Assembly: GCA_001724265.1 (NCBI GenBank)
Contig: MEDY01000257.1
Location: 1-64,000 of the forward strand
Source: Rhizaria sp. SCN 62-66
Lineage: Eukaryota > Rhizaria, unplaced
Direction of reading: 5' to 3'
Length of the DNA: 64,000 nt
Shown here: piece after piece, positions 13,643 to 25,499 of the stretch
How the letters are laid out: each line of letters opens with the position of its first letter
Position numbering within the stretch: the first letter of the stretch is position 1
The notes under the pieces: model-generated
The model's input: only the letters and a program-made list of their open reading frames with translations
Database searches by the model: none
Told to the model about the DNA's origin: nothing
Made by a program: the position numbers and the translations under genes

Positions 13643-14513
13643 GCTGGGCTGGGCTGAGTAACTCCTGAAAGAAGGGGCAGCAGGCGTGGAGGGTGCTGGG
13701 GGGGTGAGAAAGCCGCGCGCCGGGGCGAGAGAGGCGGAGGGGCAGAGGCGAAGTAGCCTTGCGAGGTTGGAAGCGGGGTGAGGGCGTTACCTGTGTTATC
13801 TGATAGAAAGGTGCAGCCTGGTCGAGAAAAAACGCTAAAGGCAGTATAAGGAAGAGGGATTTACGCGTGAGCGAAGTGATATCATGAAAATCATCTATGG
13901 CGAGGCATGGCAGGAAAGAATCAAAGCGGGGACGGTTCGAAGACACCCAAAGCCCTGTGACCCAAGCAAGGACACGTTGCGAGCCAGAGACGGGTTACAG
14001 AAGAAATGACATTAAAACATATGCAAGAATATAGTCCAGCTATATCTTAACATCAGCTTGTTTTCCCCACAATGGTGCTCAAAGCCGGCTAGAGTCTCAT
14101 CCGAATTGTCTTGTTTCAACCGTTACCTCTTCTGTCCGCCATCTCTTCTTTCGGTCCAAATTTGGTTCGCAAAAAGTCGGCGGTGGTGGACTGCGGTCGA
14201 CCACCACAACTTCTTTGTTTCGAAATCCGCCTCGACTGCATCGGCCAGCTCTTTCAAATCAATCGCATCCGTATTTACTGTCTGTTATTCTACCATATAT
14301 TTTATATTGACATCTATCCAGCTCAAGATCACCCTTGGCGCGCTTCCCTCGACGCGCGTCCAAGCCCAGTCTAAACCACAGTACAACGGCTGCCCCGCTC
14401 CTCCGACCCCGCGCGGCAGACCCAACGGCTCGCACAACTTCCCCACTTCCTCACACCCATCATCTCTTGCTATCATTTCCCTCTCTTCTTTTGTTTTGCT
14501 CCTCACTTGCAGA
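13643..14513. promoter_or_regulatory. Divergent CCDC39/PABPN1 promoter region
   Basis: Shared 5' region of 871 bp. Pyrimidine-rich tracts ending in AG precede both start codons (AG complement at 13665-13666 for CCDC39; AG at 14511-14512 for PABPN1). A possible 5' UTR donor CAG|GTAACG lies on the minus strand near 13795. No RNA gene seen. Confidence 0.4.
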
Positions 14514-15864
14514 ATGGCCGACGACCAGGAGGTTTATGAGGAGGAGGAGTACGCCCAGCAGGATGAGGCCGCCGACCAGCTCACCTCCGCCCCCGCCGCG
14601 GGCGCGGACGGCGCCGCGGCTGCCGAGACCGACGCCGACACGCCCGCCGACGGCGCTGCCGAGGGCGAGGGCGACGACGCCGCGGCCACCGCCGGGGGCG
14701 AGGACGAGGACTTGCAGAAGCTCCTCGACGGCTCCGAGTACGAGGACGAGCTCAAGAAGATCCAGGTTCGTGCGAACACTCAGATATCTCTCAATCGACA
14801 ACGCTCTCATCAATGGTCACACGTTGCCTTTACTTCTGTTTTTTTCATATCTGTCATACTTCAACTTCGACTCATATCGATCGCTCTTCAATCCCATCTT
14901 GTTCTTGTTTCTCTTCTCTTCTACCGCGCGCAGGAGGCGTCCGACGCCGTGACGGCCGTGTCGGACGAGACTGCCGACGTGGACAAGCGGTCCATCTTTG
15001 TTGGCAACGTCGACTACTCGACCACGAAGGAGGTGCTTGAATCCCTCTTCGCCGAGTGCGGGCCCGTCGTCCGCGTCTCGATCCCGCTCAACCGCGCCAC
15101 CAACCAGCCCCAGGTACGCGCGCTGCACACGCGCCCATCGTCCTCATCTTGATCTCGCAAAACATAGATATTGTTGTATCCTGTACATATTGTGTAGTGT
15201 GTCTAAAGCACGCGCATATCTTGTAATATCTGTCTCAAAATCACACTTCTTACTTAATCATATCTTGTCAACTAAATCGCTCACATATCTTTATATCGAC
15301 ACCTGTTGTTGCTAATCTCTGACTCGACCACTCCAACAGGGCTACGCCTACGTCGAGTTTAAGGACGCCTCCTCGGTCGTCTCGGCGCTCTTGCTAGACG
15401 GCCATACGTTCAACGACCGTGCCATCAAGGTCACCTCGAAGCGCAGCAACGTCCCGCGCCACCGCCTCCCGCGCGGCGGCGCCGCGGCCGGCGGCTCCCC
15501 CAGCCACCGCGGCGGCGGCGGCCGCGGCGGCATGGGCACTCCGCGCGGCGGCCGCGGCGGCCGCGGCGGCGCGCGCGGCGGCTACGGCGGCGGCTACGGC
15601 GCGGGCGCGGCGGGCGGCATGATGATGCCGATGTACCACCCGCAGATGGGCATGGTGATGCCCGTTCCCATGCACATGATGCAGGGCATGGGCGCCATGG
15701 GCGGCTACGCGCCCATGCACGGCCACGGCCAGGGCCAGGACGGCCAGCAGGGCGGCGGCAGCGGCGGCCAGCGCGGCGGCCGCGGCGGCTACGGCGGCCG
15801 CGGCGGGTATGCGGGCCGCGGCAACCCCCGCGGCGGCGCGGGCAACCGCTACCAGCCGTACTAA
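14514..15864 (+). CDS. PABPN1: Nuclear poly(A)-binding protein PABPN1 (PABP2), three exons
   Basis: Exons 14514-14765, 14934-15113 and 15340-15864, with introns of 168 nt (GTTCGT donor) and 226 nt (GTACGC donor), both phase 0, giving 318 residues. The order is an acidic Ala-rich N-terminus, a helix ending DELKKIQ, a single RRM from RSIFVGNVDY (RNP2) to GYAYVEF (RNP1, at the start of exon 3), and then a long Arg/Gly-rich tail with a Met/Pro/His-rich stretch. Acidic N-terminus, helix, one RRM and RG tail is the PABPN1 plan. The family binds nascent poly(A) tails in the nucleus and stimulates poly(A) polymerase. The open frame continues upstream of the ATG, but into non-coding-like sequence. The ATG follows a CTTGCAG by one base. 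Confidence 0.94.
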
Positions 15865-16475
15865 GCGTGCGGACCACGCCGTGTGACGCAATGCGCAGTG
15901 CACGAAGCGAGGCAAAACACATGTGACAGAAGCGCTAAGCAAGAAACAAACAAGTAGCTCCTTTCGATGTCCGTGTTTTGTTTGAGCAATGATTATAGTT
16001 TACAATAGTGTTGAGTCGCCGTATTACTAGGAGAGTAATGATACGGTGGCATATTATAATAAGATACTCTATAAGAACAAACAACTAGCATAACAGACGA
16101 GGACACGAACCGAGTACGAGTCAGACAAAAACACAACAACAAAACTCCAACAAAATACAAACAGCAAAGTAACATCAAACAAAGAACCTTGAGTGCGCGT
16201 TGAAATGAATATGAAATGAATGTATTTTGTGTATTGGCTTGTTTCATTCTATCGAAACCATTTGTGCGATGGCCATCACGACGGGCCCTGTCAAGTGGCG
16301 TTGCTTGCTTGCAGAAACACTTCGGACGTATTAGCCTCGCGTAACGCTACTTAAAGCATCACAGCATCGCCACACAGCCTTTTGATGAGATCAAAGTCAC
16401 GCCTGGTACAGCCATTTGCCTCTGCCCACAGTCGCAACTGCCCACAGTCAGTTGCAGCTCACAGTCAGTTGCAGC
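15865..16475. other. Convergent 3' intergenic region
   Basis: AT-rich 3' region between PABPN1 and SPC25. Its right end (from 16424) contains short tandem repeats, listed separately; otherwise nothing seen. Confidence 0.55.
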
Positions 16476-16483
16476 TCACAGTC
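16424..16483. repeat. Short tandem repeat at the SPC25 stop codon
   Basis: Four copies of a GCYCACAGTC core, the last two spaced 17 nt apart with an identical CAGTTGCAGCTCACAGT period. The last copy overlaps the SPC25 stop codon (TGA, complement of 16476-16478), so the array starts in the last codons and runs into the 3' UTR. Confidence 0.7.
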
Positions 16484-17485
16484 CCTGGCACTCAGCATCG
16501 AGCTTCTCGCGAAAGGCCCTGCGCATGCGGTGCACAAAGAAGGCCACGTCCTCGGTGGCGCGCAGCTCAGCGACGATGGCGTCGAGCTCGCGCAGCGGCG
16601 GCACGCACTCGAACACGCGGTACTGCTTGCTGTCGTCGGTGTGCAGCAGGAACGACAGCGTGGCCGAAGGCGCGAGCGGGTGCACGTCGGTGAAGAGGAA
16701 GCGGAGCATGCCGTTGGAGAGCTCGATGTGCATGCCCAGCGCCGATGCGTAGGTGTGGATGATCGAGGTCAGCGAGGAGAGCGTCTGGGTCGACACGCGC
16801 TTGTCGTCGTTGAGCTCCAGCAGCTGAGAGAGGTTTATCGATGCAGGAAGACAACAGTTGGTACAATACAGCTTTGTTAGAAACATCATGTTTTGTTCGG
16901 AATTATTGAAGCTTGCAAAGATAGACATAGAACCAAAGACTGAAAGTCAAGTAGTGACATGGTACGCTCGGAAGTCTGCGGAGGTATAGATCGTGGCAAC
17001 GTACTTTCTGTGTGTTGAGGTTGTCGAGCTCAATAATCTTCTCCTTGAGCATCGCCCGCTCGGCGGGCTTGGCGGCCTTGGTGGCGAGAATGGCGTCGTA
17101 GTCGCGGTTCAGGGACGCGAGCTCGGCCTCCAGGTCCTTCTCTAGCTCGCGCTGGCGCTCCTCCTCGTCCTTGAGTGCCTGGCACTCGGTCTTGAGACGG
17201 AAAATCTCGGCTGTAACACATAAAACGTAACGCAGGGTATGCATACACAGTGCGTATGGTGTGAGCTACAGACATTGTGAAGAGAGACGACACATTCAAT
17301 GAGTTCAGCTAAGGATAGAAGGGTTGGAGCAAATTGTGTCGAGACGTACCATTGCTCTCCTGAACAGAGGCATCGTGCATGCTGGCAAGATTATCAACGT
17401 CTTTAGACTGGCTGCGAAGCCAAGTGCGGGCGCGCTCCTCGAAGCCAGCAATCTGAGCACGCAGATTGTCTGTCGGAATGCTCAT
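16476..17485 (-). CDS. SPC25: Kinetochore NDC80-complex subunit SPC25, three exons
   Basis: Exons on the minus strand: 17485-17350, 17210-17005 and 16823-16476, with two GTACGT introns of 139 and 181 nt (phases 1 and 0). The spliced protein has about 229 residues; human SPC25 has 224. Residues 1-115 form a coiled coil and the C-terminal ~115 residues form the RWD-like globular domain, including GMLRFLFTDV and the final helix AFFVHRMRRAFREKL. SPC25 pairs with SPC24 to anchor the NDC80 complex to the inner kinetochore. The start is the ATG at 17485; in-frame upstream codons run into AT-rich sequence. It is divergent from the UCHL3-like gene. Confidence 0.88.
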
Positions 17486-17946
17486 CGCTTTCGTGTGAGA
17501 GTGTAAAGGCAAAAGCAAGGAGGAAGGGGGATAGCTGCGTGAGGACACGTACATGTACGTTTGAATTGCAATTAAGAGTGAATAATCTAAACAAAGATTT
17601 AACTCGGAGGAAAATAGTGATATTGAAAATAACGGACGGGCCATGTCACGCTAATGAGAAACAAAAACTCATGACCGTTGGGCCCTGCCAGCCACAGCAC
17701 AGACTCAAGCTGTGGACGCGCTAATGATCAACATCAAACGAGAGATTAACTCTACCAACAACAATTAGACATTGTTTTCGAACTTAAACGGTTGTTTTAT
17801 AAATGATATATAAATGAAATCTTCAACCATTGCCTCTATTGTTGTCTGTAAGCATCCTTGATCCACTCCAGAGATCTCCTCCCAGACCTACCCATAGCTC
17901 ACTCCCTCTTTTGTGCTCGCCCCGTACACTCCCCGCGCTCTCACAG
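17486..17946. promoter_or_regulatory. Divergent SPC25/UCHL3 promoter region
   Basis: Shared 5' region of 461 bp. The UCHL3-like ATG is preceded directly by a pyrimidine-rich stretch ending in CACAG. A GTAAGC near 17849 could be a matching 5' UTR donor. No RNA gene seen. Confidence 0.4.
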
Positions 17947-19030
17947 ATGTCTGAGACCGGTAAGAAGAACAAGCAGTGGGTCCCTCTGGAGTCCGACCCC
18001 GAGCTTCTCAACAAGGTACGTTCTTCCTGACTGTCCAACGTTATCTAATTCGCATCTTCCATCTCACCACAAACGCTCAACGGAATGTCCAATCAACTGC
18101 ACATCATTACACACAGCGCCAAGTTTGACCAAGCAACAGTATGACGGGCTAACATTGATATCATACCTCCCACCTGTGTTTTTGTTGCAGTACATGCGCA
18201 CGCTGGGTGCGAACGACGCGCTGCAGGTGGCGGAGGTGTTCGGCACAGACCCCGACCTCCTGGCCATGGTCCCGCAGCCCGTGCACGCGGTCCTCCTGCT
18301 CTACCCGCTCAGCGACGCCTCCGAGGCCCTCCGCGCCTCCCAGGCCGACGAGCTGCGCGCCGCGCAGGGCGCCCCCGCGGACGCCAGCGGCGACGACGGC
18401 GAGTTCGTGCCCAAGGACTCAGGGCTGTACTGGATGAAGCAGATCATCAGCAACGCATGCGGCACCATCGGACTCGTCCACGCCGTCGCCAACGTGCCCG
18501 AGGCCTTTTCGCCAGTTCCGGGGTCCTTCTTCGCCTCCTTCCTGGCCGAGACCGCGGCGCTGACGCCGATGCAGCGTGCGCTCGCGCTCGAGGACAACGA
18601 CAAGATCGAGGAGGAGCACCAGGCGCTCGCGGCCGAAGCCGGCAGCGACGCCGCGCATGCCGTCAACGACAACCTGCACTTTGTCGCCATGGTCTGCAAG
18701 AACGGCAGGCTCTACGAGCTCGACGGCCGCAAGGTCGGGTACGTAATTACATTTTAACAGCTCCAAACGAATTCACTAATATTTCTCACCGCATAGATCG
18801 TGTTTACTGAATACCAAACTTAAATGAACTATAGACGATCCTAACATGTACGTGTTTTCCTATTTTGTTTGTTTTCGTGCTCATCTCCGTCCAGCCCGAT
18901 CGACCTGGGCGCGTGCGCGCCCGAGGAGCTGCTGGCCAAGTCGGCCGAGCACCTCGCCTCGCTCGCGGCCATGATGCCCGACGACGTGCGCTTCTCCATG
19001 TGCGCGATCACCAGCGGCGACCTCGAGTAA
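17947..19030 (+). CDS. UCHL3: Ubiquitin C-terminal hydrolase, UCHL3 type, three exons
   Basis: Exons 17947-18015, 18191-18738 and 18895-19030; both introns start GTACGT (175 and 156 nt, phases 0 and 2); 250 residues. It is a peptidase C12 cysteine protease that removes small adducts and processes ubiquitin C-termini. The catalytic set is visible: oxyanion Gln107 and Cys113 in SNACGTIGL, His186 in NLHFVAMV and Asp201 in LYELDGRK. The single-domain size, with no UCH37 tail, favours UCHL1/L3, and the PLESDPELLNK start resembles UCHL3. The 20-residue excess over human UCHL3 lies in the active-site crossover loop and nearby Ala-rich stretches. The 3' end converges with the transglutaminase gene. 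Confidence 0.93.
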
Positions 19031-19485
19031 GCGTCTATATATCTCTGCTGCCTCTCTCCGCTCCCACTGGGATGTGTGACGTTTGTGAGAGAGTTTGGCG
19101 ACGTTCTTTTCAATTCGCAACATTTGTGATGATACGTATCAATGATCGAAACAGTAAATAAAACAAACATAACCCAATAAACATGATCGAAATTCAAACT
19201 AGCTGAACATATTTTCTATTGATAAACATTTCGAGAAACGCTATGTTGTTGCTGTTGTTTGGGTGTATTGATCGTTGAAATGTAATGTTCATTGAAATAC
19301 AATACACAATTCACATGATTAATAAACGATGAAAGAATAGACTAAACAAAAACCAAATGAAACAAAAACACTGCTGCTTTCACTCTATAGCAGCAGTAAT
19401 CTGTCAGCATCACTTATATTGCCATGAATACAGCAGAGCTGATGTTACAGTTCTTAAGAGTTTGGGTTGCAAGTTAGCAACAGCC
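19031..19485. other. Convergent 3' intergenic region
   Basis: AT-rich DNA between the UCHL3-like and transglutaminase genes; nothing further seen. Confidence 0.6.
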
Positions 19486-22400
19486 TTAGTTGTGACTGAA
19501 GCGCTCGCTCAAATCCTCATACTCCGGCTCACCGCGCCCACGACGCCCGTGATGCGCGGCAGTGTTGGCGGCCCCCGTGCCAGCGGACGTGTGGCGCACG
19601 GTGAGGTCGTCCCTGCGCTCCGTGACGTAGGCGTGGACGTCCACCATGAACGGTGCCTCTCCGACAATCGGAGGCAGCTCGTTCGTCAGTAGCACAGCGT
19701 GGTAGTAGTGCGGCCCGGGAATCGCTAGCTCGGCGTCGAACGTGTGCGTGTGGATCAGCGAGGAACCAGCAGGGACTGGGCACAAGTCGTTCGCACAAGA
19801 TCAAGAATGGAGTAAGTCAGAGAAAATTTTAAAAAAATGAAATTTGAGATATAATTACGAAGTTACATGATATCAACTTACAAATACTAAAACTTAATAA
19901 ATATAGTGATGGTGATGATATTGCAATGATATTTTTTGATTTAAAACGACTCTAAACCACAGAACGTACTCGGTTGCAGCTCGACGATGGTCTCCTCGAA
20001 GCCCAGGTTGTCGGCGCTGAGCCGGAGCGTAACGCCAGTTAGCGGGATCGAAAGCTCGTTCTTGAACATAATCTGGACTTCGACGTGCGTCTCCGCGTCG
20101 TCGTCCGTGTGAGCCACAGCGGCGGCTTCTGCGATCCTGACCAGCGCCGCGACCTCCTGCTCACGGTCGACGCCTGGCCGCGCGAACCGGCCGTTGTACT
20201 CATCGTCATCATCACTGGCGCTGTCGCCATGGCGGTTACGGCGGGTGTTGACCGCGGCGGCAAGCGTGCTAAAGCTGAGCCGGCCCGTGGAGGCGACGTC
20301 GACCACGAGCTCCTCCTCCTCGATCTCGCTGAACACATTCGCCGTCACCGGCGTCGACACCAGTGTATCGAACACGACGGACTTGAGCAGCTCGCTGTCC
20401 TCATCGCTCACCACGCTCGAATCGTCGATGCGCGTGTTGCGGCGGCGCTCGGTCCGCAGCACGGTCTGGTTGGTCGCCAGCGTAAGGCGCGGCAGCACGA
20501 AGCCCATGCTATTACTCGCGACCAGCGTGATCTCCTCGCCAGGGCGCGTGGACAGGTCGACGGCCATGACCGAGGCGCGGACGTACTCCTCGACGCTTTC
20601 CGCGCCCGTGCCGTCGGGCTTGGGCAGGTAGTCGGCGGCCTCAAAGCGGAAGGACTCGAAGTGGCCGTTGGTGGGGCGCAGCGAGACGTCGACGCTGTGC
20701 GTGCCCACGCGCCCGCGCTCAGCGCCGGTGTAGTCAGAAAACACAAGGTCAACGTTGAGCGACAAGTCGAGCTCTTCGGGGCACTTGACGTGCTCGCGCT
20801 CACGGTTGTTTGTGCTGTCACTGCGGCTGCCGCTGTCCTCACCGCTGTCGTCGAAGGTGATGAAGTTGCGGGCGCGGTCGCGACTGCGCATGCTGTTGAC
20901 AAAGTCCTCCGTGCGGTCGGCGCAAGCAAGGTTGACCCACAGCACGATAGGCTCACCGAGCTTGACGGGCGGGATTGTGATCGAGATTGCGAGGCCGGAC
21001 TCGTCGAAATCAAACAGCATCGCGTTGTGCTCGTCGTCGATCCGCTCGGGCGAGTCGTCCACAGCGCCGTTGAACGCACTCGGCTCAATGTAGCTGTTGC
21101 TGCTGCGGCCGCTGGCAACGCGCGCGCTGGCCCTGGCTGCGGCGGCGCGGTCCCCGGCGTCTTCTTCGTCGCCAGAGTACACCGAGAAGCGCGAGAAGCG
21201 CATGCCCATCGGCAGCCCCGGGGTGGGCACGCCCGAGCTAAACACAGGGCCCGCATTCGCAATCGGGCCGCCACGAGCGTGATATGTTGACGTGATGGTG
21301 TTGGCGCCGAAGTTCTGCAGCCCCGGGAGCTTTGTGACGACGATGGTGCCCGTGGGGAAGCGCGCCTCGCGGCCCATGTCGCGGATGATCGTGCACTGCG
21401 GCGGCAACTGCGTGAGCTTGCCCCATGGAATGAATGGGCATGCCACCGCGTAGTTGTGAATGCGGCTGCTAACCTCGGACAGCACAAAACTGGCGTCGAA
21501 GCGCGGCTTGGCGCCCGCGAACACGGCGCGGATCGACGCGGGGCCCAGCTGGTACTTGTCCTCGCTGAGCTCTTGCGGCGTGCCGTCGACAACGTTCCAC
21601 TGCGGCCCGTTAAACGAGCCACCGGCAATGCGGTTATCCATCCAGGCCTCGTTCCACGAGTGGAAGTTCCAGATCATGCCGACTTCGGCCACCATGCGGC
21701 GCGAGTTACGGTCCCAGTAACGCAGGATTTCCTGTTGATATGATTTACAATTCATGCAATTTGAAACAGAGAGAATTAGATTTTAGTTTCGAATTGCGTT
21801 ACATTCTGTAAATTAACGCCATATTTTGTTTTATATCAACTTAACATTGGCACCGTTGATGGAATTTTATATACGTACCTGATTGTAAGTCTCGGGCGCG
21901 ACCGGCGTCTCGTGCGCAGAGTCGAAGTTCGATACTTGGCGCATTGGAATGCCCGCGGCGCGGCCAAGTGTGTTAAGCAAAGCACCGAACACCCAGCACT
22001 GGCCATACTTGACGCCGTTAAAGCCTGTAGCGACGTAATGACGCAAGATTTGGTCCGAGCCTTGCCACGCTGACGGGTTCATGCCACCTGTAGCGAGCAA
22101 ACATCAGCGAGATAAAAAAATGAAGTGAAGGAACAGTTAGAGGACGTCACACTAGATTCAAGGTGGTTTAACAATATGTTTTAGTACAATTGCTTAACGA
22201 TGAACGTACCAGGATATGTCCTGTCCCAGCGACCGACGAGGATGCCGTCGGGATGCGACGGCTGCGGCGTCATGATCGCACTGAAAAATCGGATCACCGC
22301 CACGGGGTCCCTGCGCTCGTTAATGCCGAGCTTGTTCAAGTGATGCATAACAGCAAGCACGGCCTCGTGCGAGAACTGCGCGTAGTACCAGCGCACGGAC

Positions 22401-23464
22401 TGCACGTTGACGTTGTTGCCGCGGTATGTGATTCCGTGCTCGTTGTTGATGTACTCAGTCAGCTCGGCCGTGTTGGGGTAAAACACCTGGTCCTGCGGGT
22501 GCCACGGGTTGAACAGCACAGCAACCTGGCGCGGCAGCCCGATGAGGTTTTGCTGGTCGGACAGGCGGATAGAGACGGAGCAGAGGCCGACAGGCGCGTT
22601 AGGGTCTACCTGGGCCTGCACTTCGTACTGGTTGCCAGAGATGTGGTTAATGCGCAGCGAGCTGGGGAGGAAAATTGACGCGGGGGCGATGTAAACGGAG
22701 AGGGACTGGCCAGCGTCGAGCGGGGAGTCGAGCGTCACGGCCATGGCCATCTCGCCACCGCGGCGCACGAGCACGTACTACGATCAAGACAGCAAGAACA
22801 AGATGTAAACAGAGAAGCACCGAAGTAAGAGTAGCTGCGATAAAGCTACGTTCAGCAAATACGTTCAGCAAACTTTGACAGTGTGATAATAACACCACCG
22901 ACTCAAGATGTCGAGAAAACGAACCTGTCCGGAGCGGAAGTACTGCGTGTTGTGACGCGTGCGCATCCCTGCCTCGTCCTTCAGTGTGAAAGCGTGAATC
23001 TGCCTCGCCGCTGACGCAAAGTCGGTCATCACAGCAAAGAACAGAAAGATAACCGCGAGGACGAGGGAAGGGATGTTCATGACGCGTGCGCGGGCCGCGG
23101 GGGCGCCAGCGGTGACTGCAGCAAGTGGTGGCAGCAGCACACCATCGGTCGCGGAAGCCATCGAGTGACCATGGGCGGCTACTACGGCCGCGGTGGCAGC
23201 AACAGAGAGCGAGAAGTCGGCAAGCCCGCGCGCGAGGTCCGCGGCGGCGCTGTGCGAGAGAGGGGCGCTGGGCGGCGCGGGTGGCAGCAGAGGGGGCGTG
23301 TACACTGCGCCACTTGAAGATAAAGATGGTGAAGTTGAGGTCGAGTGGCTTTGATCGCCGCGGGTTAGCACAAGTCTGGGTGCTGAGGCGCGTGGTACCA
23401 AGTCAGACTCAATAGAAGACCAGCAGCTGGTCTCGGCGCTGAGAGCGCGACCGCGGGAAAACAT
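19486..23464 (-). CDS. Animal-type transglutaminase with N-terminal signal or anchor, five exons
   Basis: Minus-strand exons 23464-22925, 22777-22210, 22087-21879, 21731-19970 and 19775-19486, with GTTCGT or GTACGT donors and phases that keep one frame; about 1122 residues. Transglutaminases form protein cross-links (Gln to Lys). The Cys-His-Asp triad is intact: Cys400 in YGQCWVF, His463 in WNFHSWNEAWM and Asp488 in WNVVDGTPQE, spaced much as in animal enzymes. The N-terminal beta domain is in exon 2; exon 4 carries the rest of the core and the beta-barrel region, with Ser/Asp-rich inserts. A hydrophobic segment at 131-150 follows Met129 (ATG at 23080). Starting there it would be a classic cleavable signal peptide; starting at 23464 it would be a type II anchor. 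GC-rich composition up to 23464 slightly favours the longer form. Animal enzymes are about 690 residues. Confidence 0.9.
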
Positions 23465-24119
23465 GCGGGCGTAAGCGCAAGGTTCGAAAGGCGGGTCTGG
23501 AGGACGGCGCCTAAAGTCGCGTTGAGATCTGACTCAAGAAGAGTCTGTGGGAATACAAATAAACGTAGGGTTAATATGAGACAATGTGAGAAGTGTGCAT
23601 CCGGATGAAGAGGTGTGCGTGTGCATGTTTAAGTGAGATAGATTATTGTTTAAGTCAGTCCGGATGCTAAGTAAGGGTCGTGTGGCGAGCATCACTTTGT
23701 GAACGAGTGTAGTGGTCTTAAACTCAAATCTACGGCCATTTCAGTGAATGCACAGCCCGATTTTACCTCGAAGTAGCGCATATTAACACTAACAATCCGT
23801 TTCACTGGAAACAAGTTGTAAAAAGTTGCGCCTGAAATCTGGCGTGGTCAAGAGCCGGCTGACCCACAAACATGCCATCTAGCATGCTCACAGTCAAGCC
23901 CTCGAGGAGCTCACAGTCACATCCGGAACTCGCGGTCATCTTCTTTAAGTGCTCAAACATATGGAATCTGTATTGAATTGAGAAAAATCATATTGAATCA
24001 TTGTGAAATACTCTGGCTCACGAAATCAAAGTCAACATTGCAGAAAAGCTAAAAATGGCATCAAGAATTCGTTTAACGAGTCAAGACAGCATTCGATTCA
24101 AGTGTCGTAATCATGTAGC
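23465..24119. other. Intergenic region between two same-strand genes
   Basis: The only tandem (head-to-tail) junction in the window, 655 bp and AT-rich. It contains two GCTCACAGTCA copies (23886-23896 and 23909-23919). It should hold the transglutaminase promoter and the 3' end of the small secreted gene. No ORF or RNA gene supported. Confidence 0.5.
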
Positions 24120-24833
24120 TTAACCTAGGCGGCGGCGGCGCGGGGGCGCGCTGGTGTCATTCTCCTCCGCTGTCGCCTCCAGCTCCCTCGCGAGGCGCAC
24201 CAGGTCCACGCCGCGGTTCATCGCCTCTGCCAGTAGCGGGCGCAGCTGATGCTCGAGCAGGGCCGGGTCGCGGTGAAGCTGGCGTACGCCCATGGAGACT
24301 TCAGCGGTGGCGGGGCCAGGGGCGGTCTGATAGACTGAGAAGTGACTTGAAGAGCCGTCATCAAACGCGCCGTCGTCATCGTCGTCATCGTCATTGTAGT
24401 CAGCGGGATCACTGCCAAAGACACTGTATGCGTCGATGTCCGCGTTGTACGCATTAGTGCTGTCGAGATCAAAGACGCCGAACGTGCTGTGGGCTGGCGA
24501 ATGGCTGTAGTGGTTGATGTCGCTCGAAATCGCGGCATCGTAGTCCTCGTCAAGATGCCCAACTCCGTTGCTGTCGGCCCAAAACATGTTGTCAGAGACG
24601 GGAGGCTGCTCAGCAAAGCCGCCGTGGAAGCCCCCGAGGTGTTGTGCGGTCTCGAAGGTCTTGAGCTTGAGCGGAGGCGCCCACGCCGAGTCGCCCTCAA
24701 CGATGGGCTCGACCATGGGCTCGACGGGGCCAAACGGGTCGTCGTAAATGGGGGTCTCATCGTAATATGCCGCAGTGAACGTGAACGCAACTAGAAGCAA
24801 GGTGGAGAACAGGACGATGTGGAGGAGCCGCAT
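24120..24833 (-). CDS. Small acidic secreted protein of unknown function
   Basis: A single exon of 237 residues from the ATG at 24833; an ATG at 24878 in the same frame adds 15 polar residues and would spoil the signal. The N-terminus, MRLLHIVLFSTLLLVAFTFTAA, is a textbook signal peptide. The mature part is rich in Asp, Tyr, Ser and Ala, has a run of seven Asp near residue 150, a short amphipathic helical stretch near 200-220 and ends in RRRRLG. No domain is recognised. It shares orientation with the upstream transglutaminase, whose product also enters the secretory route, so a substrate relationship is conceivable but unsupported beyond position. Confidence 0.7.
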   Translation of the reverse strand: MRLLHIVLFSTLLLVAFTFTAAYYDETPIYDDPFGPVEPMVEPIVEGDSAWAPPLKLKTFETAQHLGGFHGGFAEQPPVSDNMFWADSNGVGHLDEDYDAAISSDINHYSHSPAHSTFGVFDLDSTNAYNADIDAYSVFGSDPADYNDDDDDDDGAFDDGSSSHFSVYQTAPGPATAEVSMGVRQLHRDPALLEHQLRPLLAEAMNRGVDLVRLARELEATAEENDTSAPPRRRRLG

Positions 24834-25499
24834 CGATTGCTGGGTTGGGTCAGGAGAGGACAAGAACAGATCAGACACAGATTGAAGAGGTATATCTCAT
24901 TGTGAGCCATAGCGCACTTAAACATAAATAGACAACACATTGATAAAAACAAGCAAAGCCGGATCTCGCAATTATATATGAAGGAACGGCTGGGCACTGT
25001 TTTGGCGTTGTGGCCATGGCTTTGACGATGACTTGTGGTCAACGGCAGTGGACCGTGGTCGCAGACAAGCCCACAGTCATCTCGGACTCAGTGGCACACG
25101 TCCAGGCTCAATCCGAGAGGAATGTGCAACATCTATAAATGTTGATATGTTATGCTGTATCTGCGTTATGCGTGTATCATCAGGAGATCCTTAATATCTG
25201 CGACACGCTGCTTGTGTGTGACTCGGGAAGGTTTAGGCGTAGGCTCCTCCGAGCTTGGACTTCGCGGGTTGCCGTTGTCCGTTGACTCCAAATTGGGTCT
25301 CGCCTGACTCCATTTCATCGTGTATACAAGTGCAATACGAATATGACAAACTATTTACACTGTAATCATACTTGTTCAAACAAAAATTGCTCAAACTTCC
25401 TTATCGCCTTTCTATTTTTGTATTCCGTCCAGCCCCTACTCGCACACCCAGTCACCGCGCGGCCCGCCCGTTTGTTGTTCCTCCCGAGACACATAGAAC
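24834..25499. promoter_or_regulatory. Divergent promoter region, secreted protein/NUP155
   Basis: Shared 5' region of 666 bp with one GCCCACAGTCA copy at 25069-25079. A pyrimidine-rich stretch precedes the NUP155 ATG. No RNA gene seen. Confidence 0.4.

Noticed and set aside
14058-14513. N-terminal extension of PABPN1 in the same open frame
   Set aside because: Composition is UTR-like and the known protein starts at the acidic MADDQEV segment; the extension is merely stop-free.
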